A stretch of DNA of 64,000 nt from an uncultured Eubacteriales bacterium (lineage in GTDB: Bacteria; Bacillota; Clostridia; Lachnospirales; Lachnospiraceae): NCBI GenBank assembly GCA_900315665.1, contig OMZX01000002.1, forward strand, positions 120,959-184,958, written 5' to 3'. Below, in pieces: positions 17,053-25,745 of the stretch. Under the pieces are notes generated by a model. It was given only the letters and a program-made list of their open reading frames with translations. It ran no database searches and was not told the origin of the DNA. Made by a program: the position numbers and the translations under genes. Each line of letters begins with the position of its first letter. Within the stretch, counting starts at the first letter, position 1.

Positions 17053-18435
17053 TTAATTCTTAAAGCTGTGAATCGGTGCAGGGATTCGACCGCTCCGTTT
17101 TATGAACTCCTCACAGCCATATTGATTTACCCTCATAATCGGAGCATGACCGAGCAGTCCGCCGAAATTCACTTCATCACCAGTTGTCTTTCCAATAACC
17201 GGAATCACTCGGACAGCCGTGGTCTTCTGATTCACCATGCCAAGTGCAGCTTCATCTGCAATGATACCGGAAATCGTCGACGCCGGTGTATCTCCGGGAA
17301 TCGCGATCATATCAAGACCTACTGAGCATACACAGGTCATCGCCTCTAGCTTTTCAATATTGAGGGCTCCTGCTTCAACGGCATTGATCATGCCCTGGTC
17401 TTCAGAAACCGGAATGAAAGCACCGCTTAGCCCGCCGACTGAGCTTGACGCCATGATACCACCCTTTTTCACCTGATCGTTCAGCATAGCAAGAGCTGCT
17501 GTTGTGCCTGGCGCACCCGTTTTTTCAATGCCCATCATTTCTAGGATATCTGCGACAGAGTCACCGACAGCCGGAGTCGGTGCCAGACTAAGGTCAATGA
17601 TTCCGAACGGCACGTGAAGCTTTCTGGATGCTTCATTTGCAACAAGCTGGCCAACTCTCGTAATCTTAAAGGCAGTCTTTTTTATCGTTTCAGCTAATGT
17701 AGCAAAATCCTTCCCCTTTGCCTGTTCCAAAGCATTTCTTACAACGCCGGGGCCGGATACGCCGACATTAATGACACAATCGGGTTCTGAAACGCCATGA
17801 AAAGCACCTGCCATAAAGGGATTATCATCTGGTGCGTTACAAAATACAACAAGCTTTGCACAGGCAATGGAATCAAGCTCTTTTGTACGCTCTGCAGCCT
17901 CTACGATCATCTCTCCCATGAGACGGACGGCATCCATATTGATGCCTGTTTTTGTCGAACCGACATTGACACTTGAGCAGACAACTTCAGTCTTCGAAAG
18001 TGCCTCCGGGATTGCCCGCATAAGAAGCTCATCTGCCGTTGTCGCTCCCTTCTGACAAATAGCGGAAAATCCGCCCAGAAAATTCACGCCACAGGTTTTA
18101 GCGGCCCGGTCCAGCGTTTCTGCTACCTTGACAAAATCCTGTGACGAATGACAGGCGCTTGCACCTGCAATAGCAATCGGTGTAACAGAAATCCGCTTGT
18201 GAACGATGGGAATGCCATATTCGCGTGAAATCTCTTCACCCGTTTCTACCAGCTTCTCTGCTTTTTTTGTGATTTTATTATAGATATGATCACAGAAGGC
18301 ATCAACATGTTCTGCGCCACAATCCAAAAGTGAAATTCCCATCGTAATGGTCCGGACATCCAGATTGTTATGCTCGATCATCGCATTGGTTTCAGAAACT
18401 TCCTGAAGATTTACAATCTCGTTATAATTTGCCAT
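17053..18435 (-). CDS. PFL/DUF711 family protein (UPF0210)
   Basis: 460 aa. It has the family hallmarks [67 protein letters not shown] and [20 protein letters not shown]. The fold is related to the pyruvate-formate-lyase/ribonucleotide-reductase barrel, but the reaction is unknown. It lies 21 bases downstream of an ACT-domain gene, the usual partner in Firmicutes. AAAGGG precedes the ATG. Confidence 0.9.
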   Translation of the reverse strand: MANYNEIVNLQEVSETNAMIEHNNLDVRTITMGISLLDCGAEHVDAFCDHIYNKITKKAEKLVETGEEISREYGIPIVHKRISVTPIAIAGASACHSSQDFVKVAETLDRAAKTCGVNFLGGFSAICQKGATTADELLMRAIPEALSKTEVVCSSVNVGSTKTGINMDAVRLMGEMIVEAAERTKELDSIACAKLVVFCNAPDDNPFMAGAFHGVSEPDCVINVGVSGPGVVRNALEQAKGKDFATLAETIKKTAFKITRVGQLVANEASRKLHVPFGIIDLSLAPTPAVGDSVADILEMMGIEKTGAPGTTAALAMLNDQVKKGGIMASSSVGGLSGAFIPVSEDQGMINAVEAGALNIEKLEAMTCVCSVGLDMIAIPGDTPASTISGIIADEAALGMVNQKTTAVRVIPVIGKTTGDEVNFGGLLGHAPIMRVNQYGCEEFIKRSGRIPAPIHSFKN

Positions 18436-18456
18436 GGCCTACCCTTTCCGGTTCAA

Positions 18457-18729
18457 TCAGATACGATGCATCGATGTAAAGATTTCTTCCAGCTGCATCT
18501 TGATGAGAACGCCGATCTCATTACCAAGCGCTGCAAGTCCATTGTCAATTTCATCAAGGGAAGACGAAGTAAGCTGGAGATCCACAACCATCATCATGTT
18601 GAAATATCCACCCGTAATCGTCTGTGAAATATCAAGAATATTGATATTTTTCTCTGACAAATAGGTACATACCTTTGCAATGATACCAACAGAATCCTTG
18701 CCGACTACTGTAATGATCGCTTTTTTCAT
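18457..18729 (-). CDS. ACT-domain protein (UPF0237)
   Basis: 90 aa from the ATG at 18729, which has GGGAGG about eight bases upstream. MKKAIITVVGKDSVGIIAKVCTYL is a classic ACT domain N-terminus, and the protein consists of little else. ACT domains bind small ligands, often amino acids; this subfamily is nearly always next to a PFL/DUF711 gene, as here, suggesting a regulatory partner. The ligand is not known. Confidence 0.92.
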   Translation of the reverse strand: MKKAIITVVGKDSVGIIAKVCTYLSEKNINILDISQTITGGYFNMMMVVDLQLTSSSLDEIDNGLAALGNEIGVLIKMQLEEIFTSMHRI

Positions 18730-18942
18730 GCCATAACCTCCCATCCCTGGTCAATGCATACTATTGTATTTTCTGTATCGGTTGCATCAGGATACCGGTA
18801 CATTATTCATAAAAATACAGGAAAATGCCCCAAAATACAATACATATGTTTTTTATGGGCGGACAAAATCTTAATGATTCAGCTTCTAACCCTCTTAAAA
18901 ATAAAAGGTCATCTGTATTACATACAGTCAAATCAAAAAATA

Positions 18943-19767
18943 TCAGAACTCGATGATTTCCGAGTGCCCATCTCTTTTTGCGACAGAAATATCAAAATCC
19001 TTACCATGTAATCCGCGTTCCGAACCGTCAATTTCCTTGATAACCGTTTCAAATGCAAGCTCTGGCAGATTATTTTCTTTACTGAGATGGCCAAGGAAAA
19101 CGTGTCTTGTGTGCGCATTGAGCACCTTCGTAAGAAGCTCCCCGCAGGAAGCATTGGAAAGATGACCCTTGGCACCGAGAATCCTTCGCTTGAGAGATAA
19201 AGGATATGGGCCACGGCTAAGCATCTGTATATCGTGATTGGCCTCAATGATCATGGCATCGAGGTCTGTAAGATGCGATAGAATATACTCGTCATAATGC
19301 CCCATATCTGTCGCTACAGCGACTGCTTTTTTTCGTTCCGTTTTACCAGGAGTGTCTGTATCTTCTTCTATTCTGTATCCTACAGGATCCGCCGCATCAT
19401 GATAGATGCTAAAGGGAAGAATGGAAAGCTCTCCAAAGCGTAACGTTTGATCCGGCAGAATCGGATGCAAAAGTTCCTTCGGAATCTCACCCACGGAGGA
19501 TACCAGCAGAAGCTCCTGCAATGTCGTGAGCGTCCCATATACAGGGATATGATATTTTCTTGCAATTGTACCGACGGCCCGGATATGGTCGCTATGTTCA
19601 TGAGTCAGAAACAATCCCTGAATATCTCTAAGGTCAAGCGAGAGGCTGGCAAGCTCCTCATTAATGGACCGCATCGTGATACCGGCATCAACCAGGATGT
19701 GGGTATTGTTTGTTCCGATGTAGGCAGCATTGCCACTTGAACCACTGGCAAGACTTGTAAATCGCAT
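18943..19767 (-). CDS. MBL-fold metallo-hydrolase, WalJ/YycJ type
   Basis: 274 aa. MRFTSLASGSSGNAAYI, followed by ILVDAGI, LFLTHEHSDHIRAVG (metal site HxHxDH), VAVATDMGHY, IIEANHD and HVFLGHLSKENN, are the metallo-beta-lactamase motifs in the order seen in YycJ/WalJ, a single-stranded DNA-acting nuclease family linked to cell-wall stress and DNA repair in Bacillus. The start codon directly abuts the coaE stop (TAAATG), so it is the last gene of the polA-coaE unit. Unlike in Bacillus there is no walRK operon here. Confidence 0.88.
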   Translation of the reverse strand: MRFTSLASGSSGNAAYIGTNNTHILVDAGITMRSINEELASLSLDLRDIQGLFLTHEHSDHIRAVGTIARKYHIPVYGTLTTLQELLLVSSVGEIPKELLHPILPDQTLRFGELSILPFSIYHDAADPVGYRIEEDTDTPGKTERKKAVAVATDMGHYDEYILSHLTDLDAMIIEANHDIQMLSRGPYPLSLKRRILGAKGHLSNASCGELLTKVLNAHTRHVFLGHLSKENNLPELAFETVIKEIDGSERGLHGKDFDISVAKRDGHSEIIEF

Positions 19768-20379
19768 TTATTTGATCCTTTCCAACAGAGTGCTTAACTT
19801 TTCCTCAGTTTCCTTGATTGTACCAGAATTATCAATTTCCAGTGTAGCAGCCTGTCGGAACCACGCGTCAGTATGCTGACTGCGAAGTATTTCCTGAGCA
19901 CGCTCTCTCGTATAGCCGCGCGTTTCCATGAGGCGTTCTATCCGGATCTCCGGTTCTGTAAAAACATACAAGATCTCATCACAAAGACTTAAAAATCTCC
20001 CCTCCGGAAGCGCTGTTTCTATAGCGATCTGTATATCGTTCTGTCTATCGCTCGTTTCTTCGGACTGAAGCGTCTTTATAGTGTGCTCCACCTTATCCCA
20101 GACAGCAGGATGTACGATTGCATCTACCTTCTCCCGGAGGGACCTATTTTGATACAATTTCCGCGCCATCTCATGAAAATCAGGTTCACCACTGCCATCC
20201 TCTTTTAAAATATCTTTGCCAAACAGAGGCAGAAGCTTCTTCCAAATCTTATTTTCAGGAACATAAAAGGACTTCGCGATATCATCAGTCCGAAGCAATG
20301 TGAAATGGTATTCTCTTTCTAAAAGATCAAGTATTGTCGATTTTCCGGCACCGACACCGCCGATTACACCGAGGATCAA
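19768..20379 (-). CDS. coaE: Dephospho-CoA kinase
   Basis: Last step of CoA synthesis, phosphorylating dephospho-CoA. I place the start at TTG 20379: its TTGA overlaps the stop of the upstream 110-aa gene (translational coupling), GGAGGG lies about 11 bases upstream, and the protein becomes 203 aa, the usual size. The open frame extends to 20421 but has no ribosome binding site there. Visible are the P-loop GGVGAGKST at the N-terminus, DDIAKSFYV, IVHPAVWDKVE, ALPEGRFLSLCDEILYVF and the lid region RGYTRERAQEILRSQ. Confidence 0.93.
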   Translation of the reverse strand: MILGVIGGVGAGKSTILDLLEREYHFTLLRTDDIAKSFYVPENKIWKKLLPLFGKDILKEDGSGEPDFHEMARKLYQNRSLREKVDAIVHPAVWDKVEHTIKTLQSEETSDRQNDIQIAIETALPEGRFLSLCDEILYVFTEPEIRIERLMETRGYTRERAQEILRSQHTDAWFRQAATLEIDNSGTIKETEEKLSTLLERIK

Positions 20380-20708
20380 AGCTTCGCCCACTCCCTCCAG
20401 GATATTTTTTCCTTTGTCCAATCCTTCTCACTTGCCTTTTGATTCAGCCATTCGACAGCTTCTCTGATGCCGTCCTCAGAAAATTCAAGCTCCGTTTTTT
20501 CTTTCCTGTCCTCCGGTGTTTTATCATAAGAAAAAGGCTCTGGCCAAATCGTCAGAAGAAGTGAATACCTCTCCTCTGGCTTTTCCTCCGTTCCCTCCTG
20601 ATACACCTTCTTCTCCATACGAAACCGCATCCCGTTCATGGACCCGGTAAACTTTTCTTTTTTGAGAAAGCTAATATGCATCACATCACGTATTGAAAGA
20701 GTTGTCAT
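20376..20708 (-). CDS. Unknown 110-aa protein between polA and coaE
   Basis: A small soluble protein, rich in Glu, Lys and Trp and without a signal peptide or membrane segment. Its N-terminal half (LSIRDVMHISFLKKEKFTGS) looks like two beta strands and its C-terminal half (EAVEWLNQKASEKDW) an amphipathic helix. It is probably real: its ATG overlaps the polA stop (TGATG) and its stop overlaps the TTG start of coaE, so it is locked into a coupled polA-orf-coaE-walJ unit. I do not recognise the family. Confidence 0.75.
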   Translation of the reverse strand: MTTLSIRDVMHISFLKKEKFTGSMNGMRFRMEKKVYQEGTEEKPEERYSLLLTIWPEPFSYDKTPEDRKEKTELEFSEDGIREAVEWLNQKASEKDWTKEKISWREWAKL

Positions 20709-23389
20709 CAGTGCGCTTCCTCCCAGTTCGAGCCGATCTTTGCATCCGCAACAAGCGAGACTGCAAGCTCTGCCGCATGCTCCATCTTATCCTTTAGAAG
20801 TTCCTGTACCATCTCCGCTTCTTCAACCGGTGCCTCTACCAGAAGCTCATCATGAACCTGCACGACGATTCGCGCCTTTAACCCCCTGTCCTTCAGAGCA
20901 ATGTCTACATCATTCATCGCCTTCTTCATGATATCGGCTGCTGTACCCTGAATCGGTGAATTCATCGCAACCCGCTCAGAGAAGGAACGGCGCATAAAAT
21001 TCTGTGCATTGATATCCGGAACAGGACGACGACGCCCAAACAATGTCGTGACATAGCCGTTTTTATGTGCAAATGAAACCTGTTCGTCGAGATAACGTTT
21101 CACGTCAGGATAAGTTTGAAAATAACGCTCAATATATTCCTTTGCTTCTGCACGACTGATGCTTAAGCCCTCAGAAAGGCCAAACGCCGAAATACCATAA
21201 ACGATGCCAAAATTGACAGCCTTTGCATTCCGACGAAGATCAGGCGTCACCAGAGAAAGCGGTACATGAAAAACCTGGGATGCCGTCACAGCATGAATAT
21301 CCTCTGCATGCCGGTAGGCCTCGATCAGCTTCTGGTCGCCGGAAAGACTCGCAAGAATACGAAGCTCGACCTGCGAATAATCCGCATCGACAAAGACACA
21401 GCCTTCCTTCGGCACAAAAACCGTACGGAAGCGTCGTCCAAGCTCAGTACGAATCGGGATGTTCTGAAGATTAGGATTTGCTGAAGAAATTCGCCCTGTC
21501 GCGGTCACCATCTGATTAAATTCTCCGTGAATCCGTCCGTCCTCAGAAATAAATGGCAGAAGTCCCTCTGCATATGTAGAATTTAATTTACTGAGCGTTC
21601 GATACTGCAGAATATCCCGGACAACCGGCTGATCCTCCGCCAGCTTCTCCAGCACATCTGCAGCAGTAGAATAACCGCTTTTTGTCTTCTTGCCACCCTT
21701 AAGACCCATGTGCACGAAAAGCACCTCTCCAAGTTGCTTCGGAGAGTTAATGTTAAAGATCTCACCAGCCTCTTTATAGATTTTTTGTTCAAGCTCCTGA
21801 ATACCGGTTCTCAGTTCCTCCCCATAAGCCGTAAGCTGCTTCTTGTCGACGAGTATCCCGACTTCCTCCATATTGTGCAATGTGTAAACCAGTGGCATTT
21901 CGATCTGTTCATAGAGCCAAGCCCCGGAAAGCGAAGAAAGCTTTTCAAAAACAGTTTTTTTGGAAAGCATCGATACGACCGCTGTAAACGCCGCACAGGC
22001 GTCCCCACCAGCCAGTGCATTCATCTCCTCCGTGATATCCTTACCGGATGGCAAAGTAACAGATAGATAGTCCTGACTGATGTCTGCATAATCATAGCTG
22101 TCCTTTAAAGGATTTACGATATATGCTGCGAGACTAATGTCCTTAATATGACTATCCCGCGAAAACATAACGCTCTTTAGCTGTTGCTTCAGTCCCATCG
22201 TATAGAGAAAAAAATTCTTCTCTTTCGAAAGCGAAATAAGCGCCTCACGGAAGTCGAAACCATGGAAGCAGTAATTTCTGTCATGCTTAAGTGCCATATA
22301 AAGTGCGCCGGTTTTCGCCGAGATAAAGAAGCCGGCCTCACCCTCCGCCGCTGCATCACGAAAGACAATCTTTGCCATAAAAGGATCATCAACAGACTTA
22401 AAGCTATCAAGCTTAATGGCAGAACCATCGTTACCGGATGGAAGTGGCACAGCAGAAAAACGCTTTTCTAGAGATTTAAGGCCATAAGTCTTGATCATCT
22501 CATACGCCTCCGGATTCAACATATCCGAAATATCCGCGTCATCAAGTGAGAAATCAATCGGCGCCGTCGTACAAATCGTTGCCAGTGTCTTCGACATTAC
22601 CGCCGAATCCCAGCTATCGATCAGCATATCCTTCGCCTTCGGTTTTCTCGGGACCTTAAAATCCGGATCATCCGAAAGCGCAGCTTCATGCGCAGCCTCA
22701 ATCGTATGGTATTTTTCAATAATCCACTCTGCTGATTTCGGTCCTAGTCCAGGCACACCCGGAATATTATCGCTCGTATCACCCATCAGAGCCTTTAGAT
22801 CGATGAACTCCTCCGGCGTGGCATGCCACTCCCGTACGACATCCTCCGGATAATATTGATACACTGTCGTAACGCCCTTTGCCGTTTTCGGAAGGATGAT
22901 CTTGATGCCCTTGTCCGAGAGCTGTAAAAGATCCCGGTCTCCTGACATAATGCTTACATCGACGCCTGATGCCTCCATACGCTTGCCAATCGTACCAAGG
23001 ATATCATCGGCCTCATAGCCTTCCTTCGTAAGAATCGGCACATGCATCGCCCGGAGCATATCCTGCATCATCGGAACCTGGAGATGCAGCTCCTCCGGCA
23101 TCGGTTTGCGCGTTCCCTTATACGCCGCATACATTTTATGACGGAAGGTCGGCGCCTTAAGATCAAACGCAACTGCAAGATGCGTTGCCTTCTCTTCGTC
23201 TAAAACCTTAAAAAGGATATTGAGGAAACCATAAATTGCGTTCGTCGGCCGTCCCTGTCCATCCGTCAAAGCCGGAATCCCATAAAATGCACGTGAAAGG
23301 ATGCTATGCCCATCGACCAGCAAAAGCTTCACGGTCTTTGCTTCGCCATCCCGTATCTGTACGCTGTTTCTATTCTCAATCTCCGACAT
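20708..23389 (-). CDS. polA: DNA polymerase I
   Basis: 893 aa; gap-filling, Okazaki-fragment and repair polymerase. The N-terminal 5' nuclease domain (KLLLVDGHSILSRAFYG, GYEADDILGTI, SGDRDLLQL, GDTSDNIPGVPGLGPKSA) spans about 1-310. The middle domain has the place of the 3'-5' exonuclease but lacks the DxE motif (FRDAAAEGEAGFF), so proofreading is probably absent, as in many Firmicutes. The polymerase domain has motif A (VDADYSQVELRILA), motif B (RRNAKAVNFGIVYG) and motif C (VQVHDELLVE). AGGAG precedes the ATG. Confidence 0.98.
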   Translation of the reverse strand: MSEIENRNSVQIRDGEAKTVKLLLVDGHSILSRAFYGIPALTDGQGRPTNAIYGFLNILFKVLDEEKATHLAVAFDLKAPTFRHKMYAAYKGTRKPMPEELHLQVPMMQDMLRAMHVPILTKEGYEADDILGTIGKRMEASGVDVSIMSGDRDLLQLSDKGIKIILPKTAKGVTTVYQYYPEDVVREWHATPEEFIDLKALMGDTSDNIPGVPGLGPKSAEWIIEKYHTIEAAHEAALSDDPDFKVPRKPKAKDMLIDSWDSAVMSKTLATICTTAPIDFSLDDADISDMLNPEAYEMIKTYGLKSLEKRFSAVPLPSGNDGSAIKLDSFKSVDDPFMAKIVFRDAAAEGEAGFFISAKTGALYMALKHDRNYCFHGFDFREALISLSKEKNFFLYTMGLKQQLKSVMFSRDSHIKDISLAAYIVNPLKDSYDYADISQDYLSVTLPSGKDITEEMNALAGGDACAAFTAVVSMLSKKTVFEKLSSLSGAWLYEQIEMPLVYTLHNMEEVGILVDKKQLTAYGEELRTGIQELEQKIYKEAGEIFNINSPKQLGEVLFVHMGLKGGKKTKSGYSTAADVLEKLAEDQPVVRDILQYRTLSKLNSTYAEGLLPFISEDGRIHGEFNQMVTATGRISSANPNLQNIPIRTELGRRFRTVFVPKEGCVFVDADYSQVELRILASLSGDQKLIEAYRHAEDIHAVTASQVFHVPLSLVTPDLRRNAKAVNFGIVYGISAFGLSEGLSISRAEAKEYIERYFQTYPDVKRYLDEQVSFAHKNGYVTTLFGRRRPVPDINAQNFMRRSFSERVAMNSPIQGTAADIMKKAMNDVDIALKDRGLKARIVVQVHDELLVEAPVEEAEMVQELLKDKMEHAAELAVSLVADAKIGSNWEEAH

Positions 23390-23442
23390 CCGTGCTTCTC
23401 CTATATCAGTAAAATTAAAAATCAGATATCATCATCCAGCCT

Positions 23443-23787
23443 CTACCCGCGAAACCATATCCTAAGCTGTAAAAGCAAAATCAAAAAGACTGACCAGAAG
23501 GCCATAGTGTCCACCGCATACCGCATCACATGCAGCATTGACAGCTTTAAAAGATAATGCTTCGACCGGATTAGAAGCCGTTTAAAGGATGTTTCAAAAT
23601 CCAGGGTGCCGCTTTCTGCATCATCCAGTGATTTTGCACCCGTATAGACCATATGGGTAATCTTAAGCTCCTCCATGCACTCCGGACAATTCTCGACATG
23701 CTCCATAAATTCACGAAGCTCCGTATCCGATAGATCGTCATTGAGATACGCATAAATTCTCTTTCGAGCCAGAAGACAATTAATCAT
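23443..23787 (-). CDS. Membrane-anchored zinc-finger (anti-sigma HC2-like) protein
   Basis: 114 aa from the ATG at 23787 (longer frames exist; the ribosome binding site is weak, GAAGGACGG). Residues ~1-50 form a small zinc-finger-like helical domain with HVENCPEC (HxxxCxxC), the signature of ZAS/zf-HC2 anti-sigma domains. A single C-terminal membrane segment (TMAFWSVFLILLLQL) follows, ending WFRG. Family members usually bind an ECF sigma factor, but none is encoded here; instead the gene lies 53 bases before polA. Its role in this place is unknown. Confidence 0.7.
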   Translation of the reverse strand: MINCLLARKRIYAYLNDDLSDTELREFMEHVENCPECMEELKITHMVYTGAKSLDDAESGTLDFETSFKRLLIRSKHYLLKLSMLHVMRYAVDTMAFWSVFLILLLQLRIWFRG

Positions 23788-23827
23788 AGTCCCGTCCTTC
23801 ACTGCATAATGACACACGAAACATCAC

Positions 23828-23856
23828 TTGAAAATACAAATAAAATATGTTACCTT
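23828..23856 (+). promoter_or_regulatory. Promoter of tRNA-Leu
   Basis: TTGAAA (23828-23833), a 17-base spacer, TACCTT (23851-23856) on the plus strand, 16 bases before the tRNA. The -10 is poor. Confidence 0.4.
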
Positions 23857-23872
23857 AAATAAGCATTTGTAA

Positions 23873-23954
23873 GCCGCCATGGCGGAATGGCAGACGCGAG
23901 CGACTCAAAATCGCTTTGGTTTTACCAGTGCCGGTTCAAGTCCGGCTGGCGGCA
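23873..23954 (+). tRNA. tRNA-Leu (anticodon CAA)
   Basis: An 82-base class II tRNA gene. The acceptor stem GCCGCCA pairs with TGGCGGC. The anticodon arm AGCGA-CTCAAAA-TCGCT gives anticodon CAA, reading UUG. A long variable arm is followed by a T arm GCCGG-TTCAAGT-CCGGC and discriminator A. CCA is not encoded. It is one of the few plus-strand genes here. Confidence 0.95.
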
Positions 23955-23958
23955 GCGT

Positions 23959-23989
23959 AGCAAAACGCATCAAGCGTTTTGCTTTTTTT
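23959..23989 (+). terminator. Terminator of tRNA-Leu
   Basis: Perfect 10-bp stem AGCAAAACGC / GCGTTTTGCT with loop ATCAA, then TTTTTTT, five bases past the tRNA. Confidence 0.93.
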
Positions 23990-24005
23990 GTAATAATATA
24001 CTTTA

Positions 24006-24219
24006 GTGCAATTCCCTACGAAACGTAAATGGAACACCGGAGCCGGCAGGGGCGATTTCAGCGTACTGCCGCGTCCCGGCGCTTAGCGACCCACGACACG
24101 TTTTACCGTCGTGGGAGCTTAGCGTCCGTTGGTCAACGCGGCCTGTAGGCGAGAGCCGGGCGATGGAATCGCCCCTGCCGGCTCCGGTGTTCCTCCATGA
24201 CCTCCACTGGGAATTGCAC
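24006..24219. repeat. Large palindromic element of a second type
   Basis: A 214-base structured block between tRNA-Leu and upp. The outer inverted repeat GTGCAATTCCC / GGGAATTGCAC (24006-24016, 24209-24219) encloses a perfect 27-bp repeat (24031-24057 with 24167-24193). Inside lie GCCGCGT/ACGCGGC and a hairpin CCCACGAC/GTCGTGGG, flanked by two copies of GCTTAGCG. It shares only the CTTAGCG motif with the elements at 8.5 and 34.9 kb. It would be read through by upp transcription and may act as its terminator. No coding potential was recognised. Confidence 0.85.
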
Positions 24220-24227
24220 CATGAGAA

Positions 24228-24872
24228 TTATTTTGTACCAAAAATTCGATCCCCGGCATCGCCAAGTCCCGGACAAATATACGCATTCTCATTGAGACAC
24301 CGATCGAGATTTCCGACATAAATCTGCACATCCGGATGCTCCGTCGCCACCTTCTTGATACCCTCTGGTGCGGCAATAATACAAATAAACTTGATCTTCC
24401 GGCCACCATGCTGCTTAATCAGCGTGATGGCATCCGCAGCAGATCCGCCAGTTGCACACATCGGATCACAGATGACGATGGTACGTTCATTGATCGGATT
24501 CGGCAACTTGCAAAAATACTCTACCGGCTCATGCGTCTCAGGATCGCGATACATGCCGATATGGCCAATCTTAGCCGACGGAACCAGTGCCGTAAGACCG
24601 CTGACCATGCCGAGACCCGCCCGAAGGATCGGAACGATGGCAAGCTTCCGGCCTGCAAGCATCTTAACCGTCGTTTTCTCAATCGGTGTTTCAATCTCGA
24701 CATCCTTCGTCGGAAGATCTGCGAGCGCCTCGAAACCCATCAGCATACCGATCTCCTCAACCAGCTTTCTGAACTCATTCGTGCCGGTATTCTTATCCCG
24801 AAGAAGAGAAATCTTGTGTGTAAGAAGCGGATGATTGAGAATCGTTACATTAGGGCCAAACTTGTTTTCCAT
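24228..24872 (-). CDS. upp: Uracil phosphoribosyltransferase
   Basis: 214 aa. It salvages uracil by joining it to PRPP to give UMP. Motifs: [25 protein letters not shown] at the start, [24 protein letters not shown], and the PRPP loop [14 protein letters not shown], ending [17 protein letters not shown], the characteristic C-terminus. AAAGGAG is six bases before the ATG. It is probably a single-gene unit. Confidence 0.97.
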   Translation of the reverse strand: MENKFGPNVTILNHPLLTHKISLLRDKNTGTNEFRKLVEEIGMLMGFEALADLPTKDVEIETPIEKTTVKMLAGRKLAIVPILRAGLGMVSGLTALVPSAKIGHIGMYRDPETHEPVEYFCKLPNPINERTIVICDPMCATGGSAADAITLIKQHGGRKIKFICIIAAPEGIKKVATEHPDVQIYVGNLDRCLNENAYICPGLGDAGDRIFGTK

Positions 24873-24909
24873 ACTTACTCCTTTTCTCCGTGCACAACAC
24901 GGTTAACAC

Positions 24910-24937
24910 ATACTATGCTATAAGCGGCCTCGTGCAA
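24910..24937 (-). promoter_or_regulatory. Promoter of upp
   Basis: Minus-strand TTGCAC (24932-24937), a 16-base spacer and TAGTAT (24910-24915). Confidence 0.55.
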
Positions 24938-24976
24938 AAAGGCTAGAGCACTAAAAACTTACGATACATAAAAGCG

Positions 24977-25648
24977 TCAGCGTTTCTTCACGATCTCACC
25001 CTGCGCCTTATAAATTGAATCCGGATCAACACAGCCCCGCACAGCACTCAGCGGATAAATGTTCGTATTTCTGCCAATGCACACACCAGGATTCAAAACC
25101 GAGCCACAGCCGACCTCCACATGATCAGACAGCATCGCGCCAAACTTCTTTAAGCCTGTTTCGATATCGCCATCCTCAGCATGAACCATCACAAGTTTTT
25201 TATCCGAGCGGACATTTGAGGTAAGACTCGCCGCACCCATATGTGACTTGTAGCCAAGGATAGAATCTCCGACATAATTATAGTGCGGTGTCTGCACAGA
25301 ATCAAAAATAATCACATTCTTTAACTCACATGAATTCCCGACGACACAGCCGGCGCCGACGATGATATTCCCTCTTAAAAAGGCACAGTGCCGGACCTCG
25401 GTTTCCGGCCCTATGATGATATACTCTGCAAAATACGCCGATTCAAAGACCTTCGCTGTCTTATGGATCCACACATGCGGCTTCACCTCAGTATACTCCT
25501 CCTTAGGAAGCTTTGGTCCGATGGCGGCGATAAAGTCGTGAATTTTCGGCAAAGCTTCCCAAGGATACGTTAACCCTGTAAAAATATCTCCGGCTATTGT
25601 ATGAGACAAATCATACATAGCCTGCACCGTAAGTTCTTCCTTCTTCAT
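24977..25648 (-). CDS. Left-handed beta-helix protein (nucleotidyltransferase/acyltransferase-like)
   Basis: 223 aa from the ATG at 25648, preceded by AGGAG. After ~70 residues the sequence has hexapeptide-type repeats with Ile/Val spacing (IIIGPETEVRHCAFLRGNIIVG, GCVVGNSCELKNVIIFD, SVLNPGVCIGRNTNIYPL), a left-handed beta helix as in the C-terminal half of GlmU and sugar-1-phosphate transferases. There is no N-terminal nucleotidyltransferase domain or GxGTRxxP motif, so a GlmU-like name from homology would overstate the function. The substrate is unknown. Confidence 0.78.
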   Translation of the reverse strand: MKKEELTVQAMYDLSHTIAGDIFTGLTYPWEALPKIHDFIAAIGPKLPKEEYTEVKPHVWIHKTAKVFESAYFAEYIIIGPETEVRHCAFLRGNIIVGAGCVVGNSCELKNVIIFDSVQTPHYNYVGDSILGYKSHMGAASLTSNVRSDKKLVMVHAEDGDIETGLKKFGAMLSDHVEVGCGSVLNPGVCIGRNTNIYPLSAVRGCVDPDSIYKAQGEIVKKR

Positions 25649-25745
25649 GCAAACTCCTATTATTTTTAACATCTGCCTTTCTGATCAAACAGATATATTA
25701 TTTACCCTTCATTTTCAATTGTCGATTTCTATATTTCTATACTGG

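Noticed and set aside
24228-24372. Frameshifted C-terminus of upp
   Set aside because: The reading frame ends with the normal family C-terminus ([14 protein letters not shown]), so the gene is intact.
24119-24409. An open frame running through the large hairpin into upp
   Set aside because: It uses the wrong frame of upp and the palindromic DNA; no motif and no start signal.
24977-25648. GlmU or sugar-1-phosphate nucleotidyltransferase
   Set aside because: Only the beta-helix part is present; the N-terminal nucleotidyltransferase domain and its G-rich signature are absent.
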